Assembly (NCBI GenBank): GCA_964369425.1
Contig: CAYJGW010000001.1
Coordinates: 61,351 to 125,350, forward strand
DNA from: CAUPWF01 sp964369425
Lineage (GTDB): Bacteria; Bacillota; Clostridia; Lachnospirales; Lachnospiraceae
Direction: 5' to 3'
DNA: 64,000 nt
A program made the translations under genes and the position numbers. The notes beneath the pieces are model-generated. The model had not been told where the DNA came from and did not search any database. It saw nothing but the letters and a program-made list of their open reading frames with translations. Positions 1-8,566 of this stretch are shown in pieces (position 1 is the stretch's first letter; the number at the start of each line of letters is the position of its first letter).

Positions 1-347
1 CACCACATCTGATTCCTATGAATCGTGGAATACTAATCACAGCTTATGCTACATTAAAAGAAGGTGTGACTGAGGAACAAGTAAGAGAAGCTTACGAGTC
101 TTATTATAAAACGGAGAAATTTGTGCGTGTTCTAGAAAAGGGGATGTGTCCAGAGACTAAGTGGGTAGAAGGAAGTAATTACGTTGATGTTAACTTTGTG
201 ATTGATGAGAGAACGAATCGCATCATAATGATGGGGGCTATGGATAATCTCGTAAAAGGTGCAGCAGGTCAAGCAGTGCAAAACATGAATTTAATGTTTG
301 GGTTAGAAGAAACAAGTGGGCTAGAGATAGTACCGATGTTTCCGTAA
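1..347 (+). CDS. argC: N-acetyl-gamma-glutamyl-phosphate reductase, C-terminal part (cut by window start)
   Basis: ArgC reduces N-acetylglutamyl phosphate to the semialdehyde with NADPH, the third step of arginine synthesis in the cytosol. The reading frame is open from base 3 and reads PHLIPMNRGIL, the conserved ArgC segment in which the proline-histidine-proline context precedes the C-terminal substrate domain. It ends in a typical tail (GAAGQAVQNMN, then LMFGLEE) at 347. The internal ATG at 18 is not the true start; the N-terminal NADP-binding domain and the catalytic cysteine lie upstream of the window. It heads an arg operon with a GNAT gene, argJ and argB. Confidence 0.95.
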   Translation, partial: PHLIPMNRGILITAYATLKEGVTEEQVREAYESYYKTEKFVRVLEKGMCPETKWVEGSNYVDVNFVIDERTNRIIMMGAMDNLVKGAAGQAVQNMNLMFGLEETSGLEIVPMFP

Positions 348-374
348 ATACAGATAAGAGGAAATAAAAAGAGA

Positions 375-827
375 ATGTATACGATTAGAGCAATGACCAT
401 GTATGACTATGACGAAGTGTTTAAGCTTTGGAATAGCATTCATGGATTCGGAATAAGAAGCATGGACGATTCAAGAGCAGGGGTTGAACGATTCATCAAA
501 AGAAACCCAAATACAAGTGTGGTTGCAATCGCAGATGGAAAAATAGTAGGGAATATTTTGTGTGGGCATGATGGAAGAAGAGGGTGTTTCTACCATGTAT
601 GTGTGGCAAAGTCATACCGAATGAAAGGTATTGGAAAAACAATGGCAATACATGCGATTAAGGCTCTTGGAGATGAAGAGATTAACAAGGTGAATCTCTT
701 TGCATTTACCCAAAATGAAGGTGGTAATGCTTTTTGGAATGAGATAGGGTGGAATAATCGAGAAGATTTGAACTGTTATGAATTTGTGATTAATGAGAAA
801 AATATTACAGCGTTTATTGCTGATTAG
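375..827 (+). CDS. GNAT family N-acetyltransferase in the arg operon
   Basis: The 150-residue protein is a single GNAT domain. The acetyl-CoA pyrophosphate loop is visible as RMKGIG (around residues 82-87, the R/Q-x-x-G-x-G motif), after a beta-strand FYHVCVAKSY. A GNAFWNEIGW segment near the end matches the last GNAT motif. Overall it resembles the small YpeA-like group. It lies 27 bases after argC and 15 before argJ on the same strand, so it is co-transcribed with arginine genes. That makes a role in amino-acid acetylation plausible but not shown; ArgJ here should already make N-acetylglutamate. The Shine-Dalgarno (GAGG near 358) is distant from the ATG, so translation may be coupled or weak. 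Confidence 0.85.
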   Translation: MYTIRAMTMYDYDEVFKLWNSIHGFGIRSMDDSRAGVERFIKRNPNTSVVAIADGKIVGNILCGHDGRRGCFYHVCVAKSYRMKGIGKTMAIHAIKALGDEEINKVNLFAFTQNEGGNAFWNEIGWNNREDLNCYEFVINEKNITAFIAD

Positions 828-842
828 AGCTTAGGAGGAAGT

Positions 843-2066
843 ATGAAATTAGTACAAGGTGGAGTAACAAAGGCAATAGGATTTGAAGCAGCAGCAGTTG
901 CGGCAAAGATTAAATATCAAGATAGAACAGATATGGCGATTATATATAGTGAAGCGCCATGTAAGGTGGCAGGAGTCTTTACTAAAAATATCGTAAAGGC
1001 AGCACCCGTAAAATGGGATCAAGAGATTGTGAAAAATTCAGAACATGCACAAGTTGTGATTGTCAATTCAGGAATCGCCAACGCTTGTACAGGACAAGAA
1101 GGATATGATTACTGTAAGCAAACAGCAGAAGTAGTGGCAAAAGAATTAGGAGTGAAAGAGAATGCGGTTCTTGTAGCATCTACAGGGGTGATTGGAAAGC
1201 AACTTCCAATGGGTCGAATTGCAGCAGGAGTAACGGAGTTATGCAAAGTGAAACATTCAGATATCACATCAGGTACAGAAGCGGCAAAAGCAATTATGAC
1301 TACAGATACTTGTGAAAAGGAAATTGCATTTGAAATTGAAATATCAGGAAAAACAGTTACTGTAGGTGGAATGGCAAAAGGTTCTGGAATGATTCATCCA
1401 GATATGTGCACGATGCTAAGTTTTATTACGACAGATGCAATGATATCAAAAGAGGCACTACAAAAAGCTATGAGTGATGATGTGGTAGATACTTACAATA
1501 TGATCTCTGTGGATGGTGATACATCTACCAATGATACAGCCTTAGTTCTAGCAAATGGAATGGCAGGAAATGAAGAGATACAAGTCGGAACAGAAGAATA
1601 CGAATTGTTTTATGCAGCTTTCCATGAGGTGAATGAATATCTAGCTAAAAAGATGGCGGGTGATGGAGAAGGAGCTACGGCGTTATTTGAAGTGAAAGTG
1701 TTGGGCGCTCAGACAAAAGAGCAAGCAAGAATTATTAGTAAATCAGTGGTAACCTCTAACCTTACTAAGACTGCAATTGCAGGACATGACGCTAACTGGG
1801 GACGCGTACTATGTGCTATGGGCTATTCAGGTGCAACTTTTAATCCAGAAGTGGTGGATCTTAAGTTTGCTAGTAAAGCTGGAGAAGTAGAGATTATGGT
1901 GGAAGGAAATGCAGTGGATTTTAGTGAAGAAAAGGCTACAGAAGTATTATCACAAGAAGAAGTGACTGCAGTAATTGATTTGAAAATGGGAGAAGAATCT
2001 GCGATTGCATGGGGATGTGACTTGACTCATGAATATATTGCAATTAATGCAGATTACAGAAGCTAA
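843..2066 (+). CDS. argJ: bifunctional ornithine acetyltransferase / N-acetylglutamate synthase
   Basis: ArgJ transfers acetyl from N-acetylornithine to glutamate (the recycling arginine pathway) and in bifunctional forms also uses acetyl-CoA. The 407-residue length is normal. The precursor self-cleaves before a threonine that becomes the nucleophile. Here the site reads KGSGMIHPDMCTML, with Thr190 conserved but Cys189 where alanine is usual. The oxyanion-hole block ASTGVIG is at 112-118 and the C-terminal GHDANWGRV block is near 315. The SD GGAGG lies just upstream of ATG 843. Lies between the GNAT gene and argB. Confidence 0.97.
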   Translation: MKLVQGGVTKAIGFEAAAVAAKIKYQDRTDMAIIYSEAPCKVAGVFTKNIVKAAPVKWDQEIVKNSEHAQVVIVNSGIANACTGQEGYDYCKQTAEVVAKELGVKENAVLVASTGVIGKQLPMGRIAAGVTELCKVKHSDITSGTEAAKAIMTTDTCEKEIAFEIEISGKTVTVGGMAKGSGMIHPDMCTMLSFITTDAMISKEALQKAMSDDVVDTYNMISVDGDTSTNDTALVLANGMAGNEEIQVGTEEYELFYAAFHEVNEYLAKKMAGDGEGATALFEVKVLGAQTKEQARIISKSVVTSNLTKTAIAGHDANWGRVLCAMGYSGATFNPEVVDLKFASKAGEVEIMVEGNAVDFSEEKATEVLSQEEVTAVIDLKMGEESAIAWGCDLTHEYIAINADYRS

Positions 2067-2096
2067 ATCAGTGGATGATAAGAGAAGGAGAAAGCG

Positions 2097-2996
2097 ATGG
2101 GTGAAAATATGCAGCAATTTTTAGATAAAGCAGAGGTACTAATTGAGGCGCTACCTTATATACAGAGATTTAATCGAAAGATTATTGTGGTCAAATATGG
2201 TGGCAGTGCGATGGTAGACGAAGAATTGAAAAATCAAGTAATTCAAGATGTTACCTTGTTAAAGCTAGTTGGATTTAAGCCGATTATTGTACATGGTGGC
2301 GGAAAAGAAATCAGCAAATGGGTAGAAAAGGTAGGCATGGAACCAAAGTTTATCAACGGACTTCGTGTTACAGATGAAGAGACGATGGAAGTGGCTGAAA
2401 TGGTGCTTGGAAAAGTGAATAAGAGCCTAGTTCAATTGGTACAAAAACTTGGAGTGCGTGCAATTGGAATTACCGGGAAAGATGGTGGACTTTTAAAAGT
2501 GGAAAAGAAGCTATCAAAAGGTGAAGACATTGGATATGTGGGAGAAATCACAGAAGTGAATGCACAGATTTTACACGATTTACTTGAAAAAGATTTTTTG
2601 CCAATTATAGGACCAATCGGATTAGATGATGAATACCAGACGTATAATATCAATGCGGATGATGCAGCTTGTGCAATCGCTCGTGCAATGAAAGTAGAAA
2701 AACTTGCATTTTTAACAGATATAGAAGGGGTATACAAAGATCCTGCAGATAAAGAGTCACTAATTTCGGAATTGACAGTAGCAGAAGCGCATCAACTAAT
2801 GGATAATGGAAATATTGGTGGTGGAATGTTGCCGAAACTACAAAATTGCATCGATGCCATCGAAAATGGAGTGTCGCGTGTGCATATTTTGGATGGAAGA
2901 ATTCCTCATTGTTTACTTCTTGAATTCTTTACAAATAAAGGAATTGGAACTGCCATCTTAGCAGATGAAGGTAATAAATTTTATACAGAACAATAA
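2097..2996 (+). CDS. argB: acetylglutamate kinase
   Basis: ArgB phosphorylates N-acetylglutamate with ATP, the second arginine step, and is often the arginine-feedback point. The amino acid kinase fold is clear: the phosphate-binding KYGGSAM at 33-39, VHGGGKE at 65-71, a nucleotide segment NINADDAA and GGGMLPKL near 240. The N-terminal helix (about 25 residues before the first strand) is the type seen in arginine-sensitive hexameric enzymes, so feedback inhibition is likely (inference). Length 299 is normal. ATG 2097 has a GGAG six bases upstream. No argD or argF follows, so the rest of the pathway lies elsewhere. Confidence 0.97.
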   Translation: MGENMQQFLDKAEVLIEALPYIQRFNRKIIVVKYGGSAMVDEELKNQVIQDVTLLKLVGFKPIIVHGGGKEISKWVEKVGMEPKFINGLRVTDEETMEVAEMVLGKVNKSLVQLVQKLGVRAIGITGKDGGLLKVEKKLSKGEDIGYVGEITEVNAQILHDLLEKDFLPIIGPIGLDDEYQTYNINADDAACAIARAMKVEKLAFLTDIEGVYKDPADKESLISELTVAEAHQLMDNGNIGGGMLPKLQNCIDAIENGVSRVHILDGRIPHCLLLEFFTNKGIGTAILADEGNKFYTEQ

Positions 2997-3069
2997 TAGC
3001 AGATAAAGACAGATATGAATAGAAACCAATCAATCGGAGATAATTCTTTAGAAAAAGGAGAGATTTTCG

Positions 3070-3504
3070 ATGATTGGTTTTTTGATTGCAATTATATCTG
3101 GTGCATTAATGAGTATACAAGGAGTGTTGAACAGTCAAGTAACGAAGACCACAGGGATATGGGTATCAAATGTATGGGTTCAATTTAGTGCATTGTTGAT
3201 TTGTTTGGCAGTTTGGGCGATTACAGATCGCACGTCTTTACTGACAATTGTAGAGGTAAAACCGCGCTATATGTTGATAGGAGGAATCATTGGTGCAGGA
3301 ATTACCTGGACAGTTATAAAAAGTATAGAGCAACTAGATCCAGCAAAAGCTATTTTGTTCATCGTAATTGCTCAGATGATTGTCTCTTATGTTATAGAAT
3401 TGATGGGACTATTTCAAGTGGAGAAGCAGCCTCTTGAAGGGCGTAAAATTATTGGTATGAGTATTGCGTTTATAGGGGTATATTTATTCCAAAGCTCTAA
3501 GTAA
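3070..3504 (+). CDS. DMT superfamily (YdcZ/DUF606-type) membrane protein
   Basis: A 144-residue integral membrane protein with four hydrophobic segments at about residues 1-22, 33-52, 69-88 and 94-116, plus a final one at 124-141. The opening (GFLIAIISGALMSIQGVLN) followed by a conserved-looking glycine/alanine helix is typical of the YdcZ (DUF606) small transporters, which act as homo- or hetero-oligomers. The substrate is unknown. A good SD (AAAGGAG) precedes ATG 3070. It follows argB by 73 bases and may be read through from the arg operon. No partner gene of the same family is next to it. Confidence 0.8.
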   Translation: MIGFLIAIISGALMSIQGVLNSQVTKTTGIWVSNVWVQFSALLICLAVWAITDRTSLLTIVEVKPRYMLIGGIIGAGITWTVIKSIEQLDPAKAILFIVIAQMIVSYVIELMGLFQVEKQPLEGRKIIGMSIAFIGVYLFQSSK

Positions 3505-3510
3505 AAAGAG

Positions 3511-3539
3511 TTGTATTTATCAATGTAATTCATTATAAT
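3511..3539 (+). promoter_or_regulatory. sigma-A type promoter for the competence cluster
   Basis: -35 TTGTAT at 3511-3516, a 17-base spacer and a perfect -10 TATAAT at 3534-3539. It lies 56 bases before comEA and would drive comEA, the two-component genes and comEC. Confidence 0.75.
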
Positions 3540-3563
3540 TAGAGTACGAAGCATAGAGGGGCG

Positions 3564-3583
3564 TTTATAGCAATAGCTATAAA
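3564..3583 (+). other. stem-loop abutting the comEA ribosome binding site
   Basis: A perfect 8-bp stem TTTATAGC / GCTATAAA with loop AATA; its last three bases are the first bases of the AAAGGAG Shine-Dalgarno (3581-3587). In the mRNA it could modulate ribosome access or 5' stability. It is not a terminator, since no T-run follows. Confidence 0.5.
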
Positions 3584-3594
3584 GGAGAAAAAAT

Positions 3595-4236
3595 ATGCGA
3601 AGTAGATGTACGAGAATTATGGTATTAGTAATCGGAATGATGTTATTGAACACAGTGACAGGGTGTGGGAGTAATGAAGTGACCGAAGGACTTTCGGTAA
3701 TAGAGACAGTAGAGCATGAAGAAGAGCAGGAGGCTAACACTGAAGAAACTGCGAAAGGTGAAGAAGTAGAAAAAGAAGCAGAAAAAGAAGCAGAAGTCAT
3801 TTTGGTATATGTATGCGGAGCAGTGCAAACCCCAGGGGTCTATGAATTAAAAGATGGAAGTAGAATTGTTGATGCAATTAAAGCAGCAGGAGGTATGACC
3901 GAGTTAGCTCACCCTTCTTATTTGAATCAAGCCCAGGTCTTGTTAGATGGAGATAGAGTGTGTGTGCTTACAGCAGAGGAGGTTACACAAGGAGGGGATG
4001 ACTCGATTGGTGTAGGCGAAGATACAAAAGCGGATAATGGTGGTAAAGTAAATATCAATCAAGCATCTAAAGAAGAATTAATGGAACTAACAGGAATTGG
4101 AGAAGCAAAAGCAGAGAGTATCCTACAGTATAGAGAAGAAAAAGGGGGATTTAAAACTATCGAAGCTATTATGGAAATCGAAGGTATTAAAGAAGGAGTA
4201 TATAATAAAATAAAAGATGAAATAAGCGTGAATTAG
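3595..4236 (+). CDS. comEA: ComEA-like helix-hairpin-helix DNA-binding lipoprotein
   Basis: ComEA is the surface DNA receptor of the natural transformation apparatus. The 213-residue protein starts with a signal peptide and a lipobox (VTGC, lipidated Cys24). An acidic linker (30-65) follows, then an SLBB domain from about 66 (VYVCGAVQTPGVYEL) to 125, and a C-terminal (HhH)2 domain at 151-212 (VNINQAS, then LTGIGEAKAESI, then IEGIKEGVYNKI). This order is that of Gram-positive ComEA, but the anchor is a lipobox rather than the usual transmembrane helix. It sits 8 bases before a response regulator gene. Confidence 0.88.
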   Translation: MRSRCTRIMVLVIGMMLLNTVTGCGSNEVTEGLSVIETVEHEEEQEANTEETAKGEEVEKEAEKEAEVILVYVCGAVQTPGVYELKDGSRIVDAIKAAGGMTELAHPSYLNQAQVLLDGDRVCVLTAEEVTQGGDDSIGVGEDTKADNGGKVNINQASKEELMELTGIGEAKAESILQYREEKGGFKTIEAIMEIEGIKEGVYNKIKDEISVN

Positions 4237-4244
4237 GAGACGGT

Positions 4245-4925
4245 ATGGAAAGAAAAGTTTTAGTAGTAGATGATGAAAAATTGATAGTAAAGGGGATTCG
4301 ATTTAGCCTAGAGCAAGATGGAATGAAAGTGGATTGTGCATACGATGGAGAAGAGGCACTTGATTTGGCCAAAGAGAATCAATATGATATTATTTTACTA
4401 GATATTATGTTGCCGAAGTTAGATGGGTTACAAGTGTGTCAACAAATCCGAGAGTTTTCGGATGTACCAATTATCATGCTAACTGCTAAAGGTGAAGAGA
4501 TGGATAAAATTTTAGGTTTGGATTATGGCGCAGATGACTATATGACAAAACCCTTTAACATCTTAGAAGTGAAGGCTAGAATCAAAGCTATTATGCGAAG
4601 AACTAGTAAGGGGCAGAAAAAAGCGAAACAAATTATAGCAGGTGATTTGTGTATCGATTTGGAGAATCGAAGTGTGTTTGTTCAAAATAAGGAGATTAGT
4701 TTGACAGTAAAAGAATTTGAGATTCTAGAGCTGTTGGCTATGAATAAGAACAAAACTTATAGCAGAGACCAGCTGAAAGATATTATCTGGGGAGAAGGTT
4801 ACAGAGGCGATGCAAGGACAGTAGATGTACATATTCGACGATTGAGAGAAAAGATTGAAACAAAGCCAAGTGAACCTAAATACGTACATACAAAGTGGGG
4901 AATGGGTTACTATTTTAGAGGATAG
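4245..4925 (+). CDS. OmpR/PhoB-family response regulator
   Basis: The 226-residue protein has a receiver domain (1-115) with the acidic pocket DDE at 9-11, phospho-acceptor Asp53 (LLDIMLPK) and Lys102 (GADDYMTKPF). A winged-helix DNA-binding domain follows at about 128-225, with the recognition region RTVDVHIRRLREKI and the wing YVHTKWGMGYYF. It is followed 9 bases later by its cognate histidine kinase, and both lie between comEA and comEC. Control of competence or surface genes is an inference from position; the family also regulates envelope stress and phosphate. Confidence 0.95.
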   Translation: MERKVLVVDDEKLIVKGIRFSLEQDGMKVDCAYDGEEALDLAKENQYDIILLDIMLPKLDGLQVCQQIREFSDVPIIMLTAKGEEMDKILGLDYGADDYMTKPFNILEVKARIKAIMRRTSKGQKKAKQIIAGDLCIDLENRSVFVQNKEISLTVKEFEILELLAMNKNKTYSRDQLKDIIWGEGYRGDARTVDVHIRRLREKIETKPSEPKYVHTKWGMGYYFRG

Positions 4926-4934
4926 GGGAGAGAT

Positions 4935-6347
4935 GTGTTAAAAAGAAGAATTAGCTTTCGGTTGTTAATAACGTCAATTGTCGTTATGATATTTATGTTA
5001 GGGATTACGATTTCTACGGCAGGTGGGCTAGAGGTTTTTTACGGTGAGCAGATACTTACATTGACAAAAAGAGTGGAAAATACATGCCGGTATATCAGTG
5101 ATAGCTTTGCTCAGGAAGGAGAAATCACAGAAAGTGGAGTAGAGCAACTTTCTGTTGATTTATTACAAGTTGCAGAAATCTATGATGGAAGAATCATGAT
5201 TACAGATCAAGAAGGTCTAATTTTAAAAGATACCATAGAAGCAGACGAAGGTGTGTATTTGAAAACAGATGAGATGAAAAAAGGACTAGAAGGAAAGGTT
5301 ACAAGTTATCACCAAAAAGAGAGTGAAGAAGTGGTAGTTGTATTTCCTTTAAAAGAAGGAAAAGATGGAAATGTTAAGGGAACCATTGTAATGAGCGCGA
5401 CAACAAGGGGAATTGAGGTATCACAGAGTCGTGTCGTAGAATATATTTTAATGGTACAGATTGGACTGAGTATTGCAATGGCAATTATCTTAGTTGTGGT
5501 TATTTATCTGTTAACAAATCCATTCCTAAGACTTGCAAAAGAGTTGGAACATATGACTTTTAATAACGATTATGTGATTCAAGAGGCTAATTCTTATATA
5601 GAGACGAGAAAGATTGCTAATTCTGTAAAAAAAATGCTGTCTAGATTGCGGATACTAGATCATTCACGAGAAGAATTTGTCTCTAATGTATCACATGAAT
5701 TAAAGACACCATTAACGTCTATGAAAGTGTTAGCAGACTCTTTGTTAGCACAAGAAGAGGTACCGATAGAGCTGTATCAGGAATTTATGCAAGATATTGC
5801 TGAAGAAATTGATCGAGAAAATGTGATTATCAATGACTTGTTATCTCTAGTGAAGATGGAAAAAGCATCTAATGACGTGCATATTGAATCTGTCAATATC
5901 AATGAGTTGATGGAAGGGATTCTAAAGAGAGTAGAGCCAATTGCTAAGATGAACAAAATCGAAATTGTGCTAGAAAGCTTTCGTCCTACTATGGTGGAAA
6001 TAGATGAAATAAAACTTTCGCTAGCGTATATGAATCTAGTTGAAAATGCAATTAAGTATAACGAACCAGGCGGATATGTCCATATTTCAATCAATTCGGA
6101 TCATCAGTTTTGTTACATTAATGTAGAAGATTCTGGTATTGGAATTGGAGAAGAAGAAAAAGAGAAGATATTTGAAAGATTTTATAGAGTGGATAAATCT
6201 AGGTCAAGAGAGATTGGTGGTACGGGACTTGGGCTTTCGATTGCTCAAAAGGCTATATTGCTACACAAAGGAGAGATACTTGTTCAAAATAATGATGAGA
6301 AAGGAACTACGTTTGCAACTAAGATACCATTGACATTTGTAAGATAA
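4935..6347 (+). CDS. membrane sensor histidine kinase
   Basis: 470 residues from a GTG start at 4935; the ATG two bases earlier is out of frame. TM1 at about 10-31, an extracytoplasmic sensor of about 140 residues, TM2 at 170-193, and a short HAMP-like linker. The HisKA dimerisation box reads FVSNVSHELKTPL with phospho-His254, followed by the HATPase domain: N box NLVENAIKYN, G1 DSGIGIG, F box ERFYRVDKS, G2 GGTGLGLSI. Overall PhoR/WalK-like. It should phosphorylate the regulator encoded directly upstream. The sensed signal is unknown; the sensor domain shows a beta-rich, PAS/Cache-like pattern (RIMITDQEGLILKD). Confidence 0.93.
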   Translation: MLKRRISFRLLITSIVVMIFMLGITISTAGGLEVFYGEQILTLTKRVENTCRYISDSFAQEGEITESGVEQLSVDLLQVAEIYDGRIMITDQEGLILKDTIEADEGVYLKTDEMKKGLEGKVTSYHQKESEEVVVVFPLKEGKDGNVKGTIVMSATTRGIEVSQSRVVEYILMVQIGLSIAMAIILVVVIYLLTNPFLRLAKELEHMTFNNDYVIQEANSYIETRKIANSVKKMLSRLRILDHSREEFVSNVSHELKTPLTSMKVLADSLLAQEEVPIELYQEFMQDIAEEIDRENVIINDLLSLVKMEKASNDVHIESVNINELMEGILKRVEPIAKMNKIEIVLESFRPTMVEIDEIKLSLAYMNLVENAIKYNEPGGYVHISINSDHQFCYINVEDSGIGIGEEEKEKIFERFYRVDKSRSREIGGTGLGLSIAQKAILLHKGEILVQNNDEKGTTFATKIPLTFVR

Positions 6348-6359
6348 GGGGGTGTTCCT

Positions 6360-8504
6360 ATCAAAGGAAAACCGATTGTTTGTTACATATGTATGTTGAT
6401 TATTGCAGTTATATGGGTGGGAGAATTAAAAGTGAGAGAAGCATCGGTAGGCAACTCTCACTTAGAAGGAAAAGAAGACGAAGGTTATAAAGAGATAAAA
6501 GGCAACGTCTATAAAATTGAAAAAAAAGAAAAACTGCAATATTTATATGTAAGAGAAAAAGAGAAAAATTATTTAATTTATGATACTTCTTTCCAATCCG
6601 TTCGAGTTGGAAATGAAATCTTGGCCATAGGCCAATATCAATTGTTTGAATCAGAGCCAAATCCTGGCAATTTTAATCCGAAACAGTATTATGCTACAAA
6701 GAAAATAGAAGGGTACGTATGGGCAGATTCCTTGAATATTAGTAAGGATGAAGTGGATAGGGTGCAAGAAAGTTTATCTCTAGTTAGAGTGCGAATAAAA
6801 TCAATAATTTATCAATATATGGATGATGAGAAGGGCGGGTTTATGGTAGCACTTCTTTTAGGGGAACAAGAAGGCTTGGGTAAAGATAATCAAGAGATGT
6901 TTCAAAGCGTAGGAGTTGGTCATATCTTTGCAATATCAGGACTACATATATCAATCTTAAGTTTATTTGTATACAAGGTGTTACGAAAGGTGTTGGGGAA
7001 TTTTTTTCTTGCAGCAATTTTGAGTTCTATCTTATTGCTTTGCTATGTTGCGATGGTTGGATTTGAGGTGTCTTCTACACGAGCTAGTATTATGTTCCTT
7101 CTTTTGATGGGTGCGGAAGTAAGCGGGAGGGGATATGATTCTTTGACTAGCGTAGCAATTGCAGCATTATTTATCTTGTTAGAGAACAAAAGACTGCTAT
7201 TTGATGCGAGTTTCTTACTATCATTTGGAGCAATTTTAGGGATTTTTTATCTCTATCCAATATTTTTATCGTGTTTAAAGAAGTTGGGGAGGTTTGGGCG
7301 AGGCGTGGCTGCGAGTGCCAGTATTCAGATGGTGCTTTTTCCAATTTTGCTTTATTATTTCTATGAGATTTCTACCTATTCTATCTTTACTAACTTGTTG
7401 ATACTTCCCATACTTGGTGTACTGATTATTTTAGGTGTAGTAAGTGTAGTTTTTTCGTTTTTCTTTCCAATGCTTGCTAGTTGCTGTTTTTATATGTGTG
7501 AGTGTATCATTGCCTATATTTACAGAGTAGGAGAATGCGCTATAGAACTTCCGTTTGCGAGAGTAGTTCTAGGAATCCCAGAAAATTATGTGATGGTTTT
7601 GTATTATGGAAGTATTTTAGGAATGATACTTCTGAGAATATGGCGAGAAAAAAGAAAAGAAAGAGAAGTAAAATGGGGGTGGAAATCCATAATGCTTTGG
7701 ATGTGCTTGACCATTTCATTATTATTGATTGAAAAACCAGTATCAGGAGTTGAAGTTACTATGCTAAATGTAGGGCAAGGTGATTCAATGTACATTCGAG
7801 GTCCTAGTGGAGTGGATTATTTGATTGATGGGGGGAGTAGCAGTGAAAGTGAAGTTGGAAAATATAGAATGGAACCATTTTTAAAATCCAAAGGAGTTGG
7901 AAAGCTTGAATATGTTTTCGTTACTCATGGAGATCAAGATCATATAAATGGAATTATAGAGTTAATAAAAAGAGAAAAAGTAGGAATCAAAATTGATACA
8001 TTAGTGATGTGTGAAAAACAGTTCCAAGATTCAGAATTGATAGAGTTGAAAGAGTTAGCGATTACGTATGGAATACGTGTATTAGAAGTGAGAAGAGGGG
8101 ATGTAATAAAAGATGGAGAAGCCTCATTTACAGTACTAGGGCCAAGCGAAGAATATGTAGGTGAATTAGGTAATGCGAGTTCACTTGTATTAGAATTGGA
8201 GTATAAGGATTTTAAAATGTTGTGTACTGGTGATATAGAAGGGAGAGGTGAGGAATTATTGATTCAAGACCTTATAGATGAAGAAAAGGTGTATGATGTA
8301 TTGAAAGTTGCCCACCATGGATCAAAGAATAGCACGCCACTAACGTTATTAGAACAAATTCAGCCAGAGATAGCATTGATATCGGCAGGGGAAGATAACC
8401 CTTATGGTCACCCGCACCAAGAATTGTTAGAAAGATTAGAGAAATATGTAAAAAATACGTATGAAACAGCAAATAGTGGAGCAATTGTATTGAAATATTA
8501 CTGA
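6360..8504 (+). CDS. comEC: ComEC/Rec2 DNA uptake channel
   Basis: ComEC forms the membrane channel for single-stranded DNA during transformation. Order: N-terminal membrane segment, a small extracellular DUF4131 domain (about 30-140), the Competence domain with some 8-10 helices (about 155-430, including HIFAISGLHISILS), and a C-terminal metallo-beta-lactamase-like domain (VTHGDQDHINGI around residue 520, later VAHHGSKNST). The first ATG (6393) has no Shine-Dalgarno and would cut the first membrane helix. A strong SD-like AAGGGGGTG (6346-6354) lies 7 bases before an in-frame ATC at 6360, which restores a normal N-terminus (xKGKPIVCYICMLII). I therefore place the start at ATC 6360, giving about 714 residues. 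No ATG, GTG or TTG lies between the upstream stop and 6393 in this frame. Confidence 0.9.
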   Translation: MKGKPIVCYICMLIIAVIWVGELKVREASVGNSHLEGKEDEGYKEIKGNVYKIEKKEKLQYLYVREKEKNYLIYDTSFQSVRVGNEILAIGQYQLFESEPNPGNFNPKQYYATKKIEGYVWADSLNISKDEVDRVQESLSLVRVRIKSIIYQYMDDEKGGFMVALLLGEQEGLGKDNQEMFQSVGVGHIFAISGLHISILSLFVYKVLRKVLGNFFLAAILSSILLLCYVAMVGFEVSSTRASIMFLLLMGAEVSGRGYDSLTSVAIAALFILLENKRLLFDASFLLSFGAILGIFYLYPIFLSCLKKLGRFGRGVAASASIQMVLFPILLYYFYEISTYSIFTNLLILPILGVLIILGVVSVVFSFFFPMLASCCFYMCECIIAYIYRVGECAIELPFARVVLGIPENYVMVLYYGSILGMILLRIWREKRKEREVKWGWKSIMLWMCLTISLLLIEKPVSGVEVTMLNVGQGDSMYIRGPSGVDYLIDGGSSSESEVGKYRMEPFLKSKGVGKLEYVFVTHGDQDHINGIIELIKREKVGIKIDTLVMCEKQFQDSELIELKELAITYGIRVLEVRRGDVIKDGEASFTVLGPSEEYVGELGNASSLVLELEYKDFKMLCTGDIEGRGEELLIQDLIDEEKVYDVLKVAHHGSKNSTPLTLLEQIQPEIALISAGEDNPYGHPHQELLERLEKYVKNTYETANSGAIVLKYY

Positions 8505-8566
8505 AAAAATGTTACGCTTTTTACAAATGCGATAAAATCATAATACATAGATGCGAGGTGGAAGGT

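Noticed and set aside
3201..3437. 78-residue second-frame ORF within the DMT transporter gene
   Set aside because: Lacks an SD and is embedded in a recognised membrane protein.
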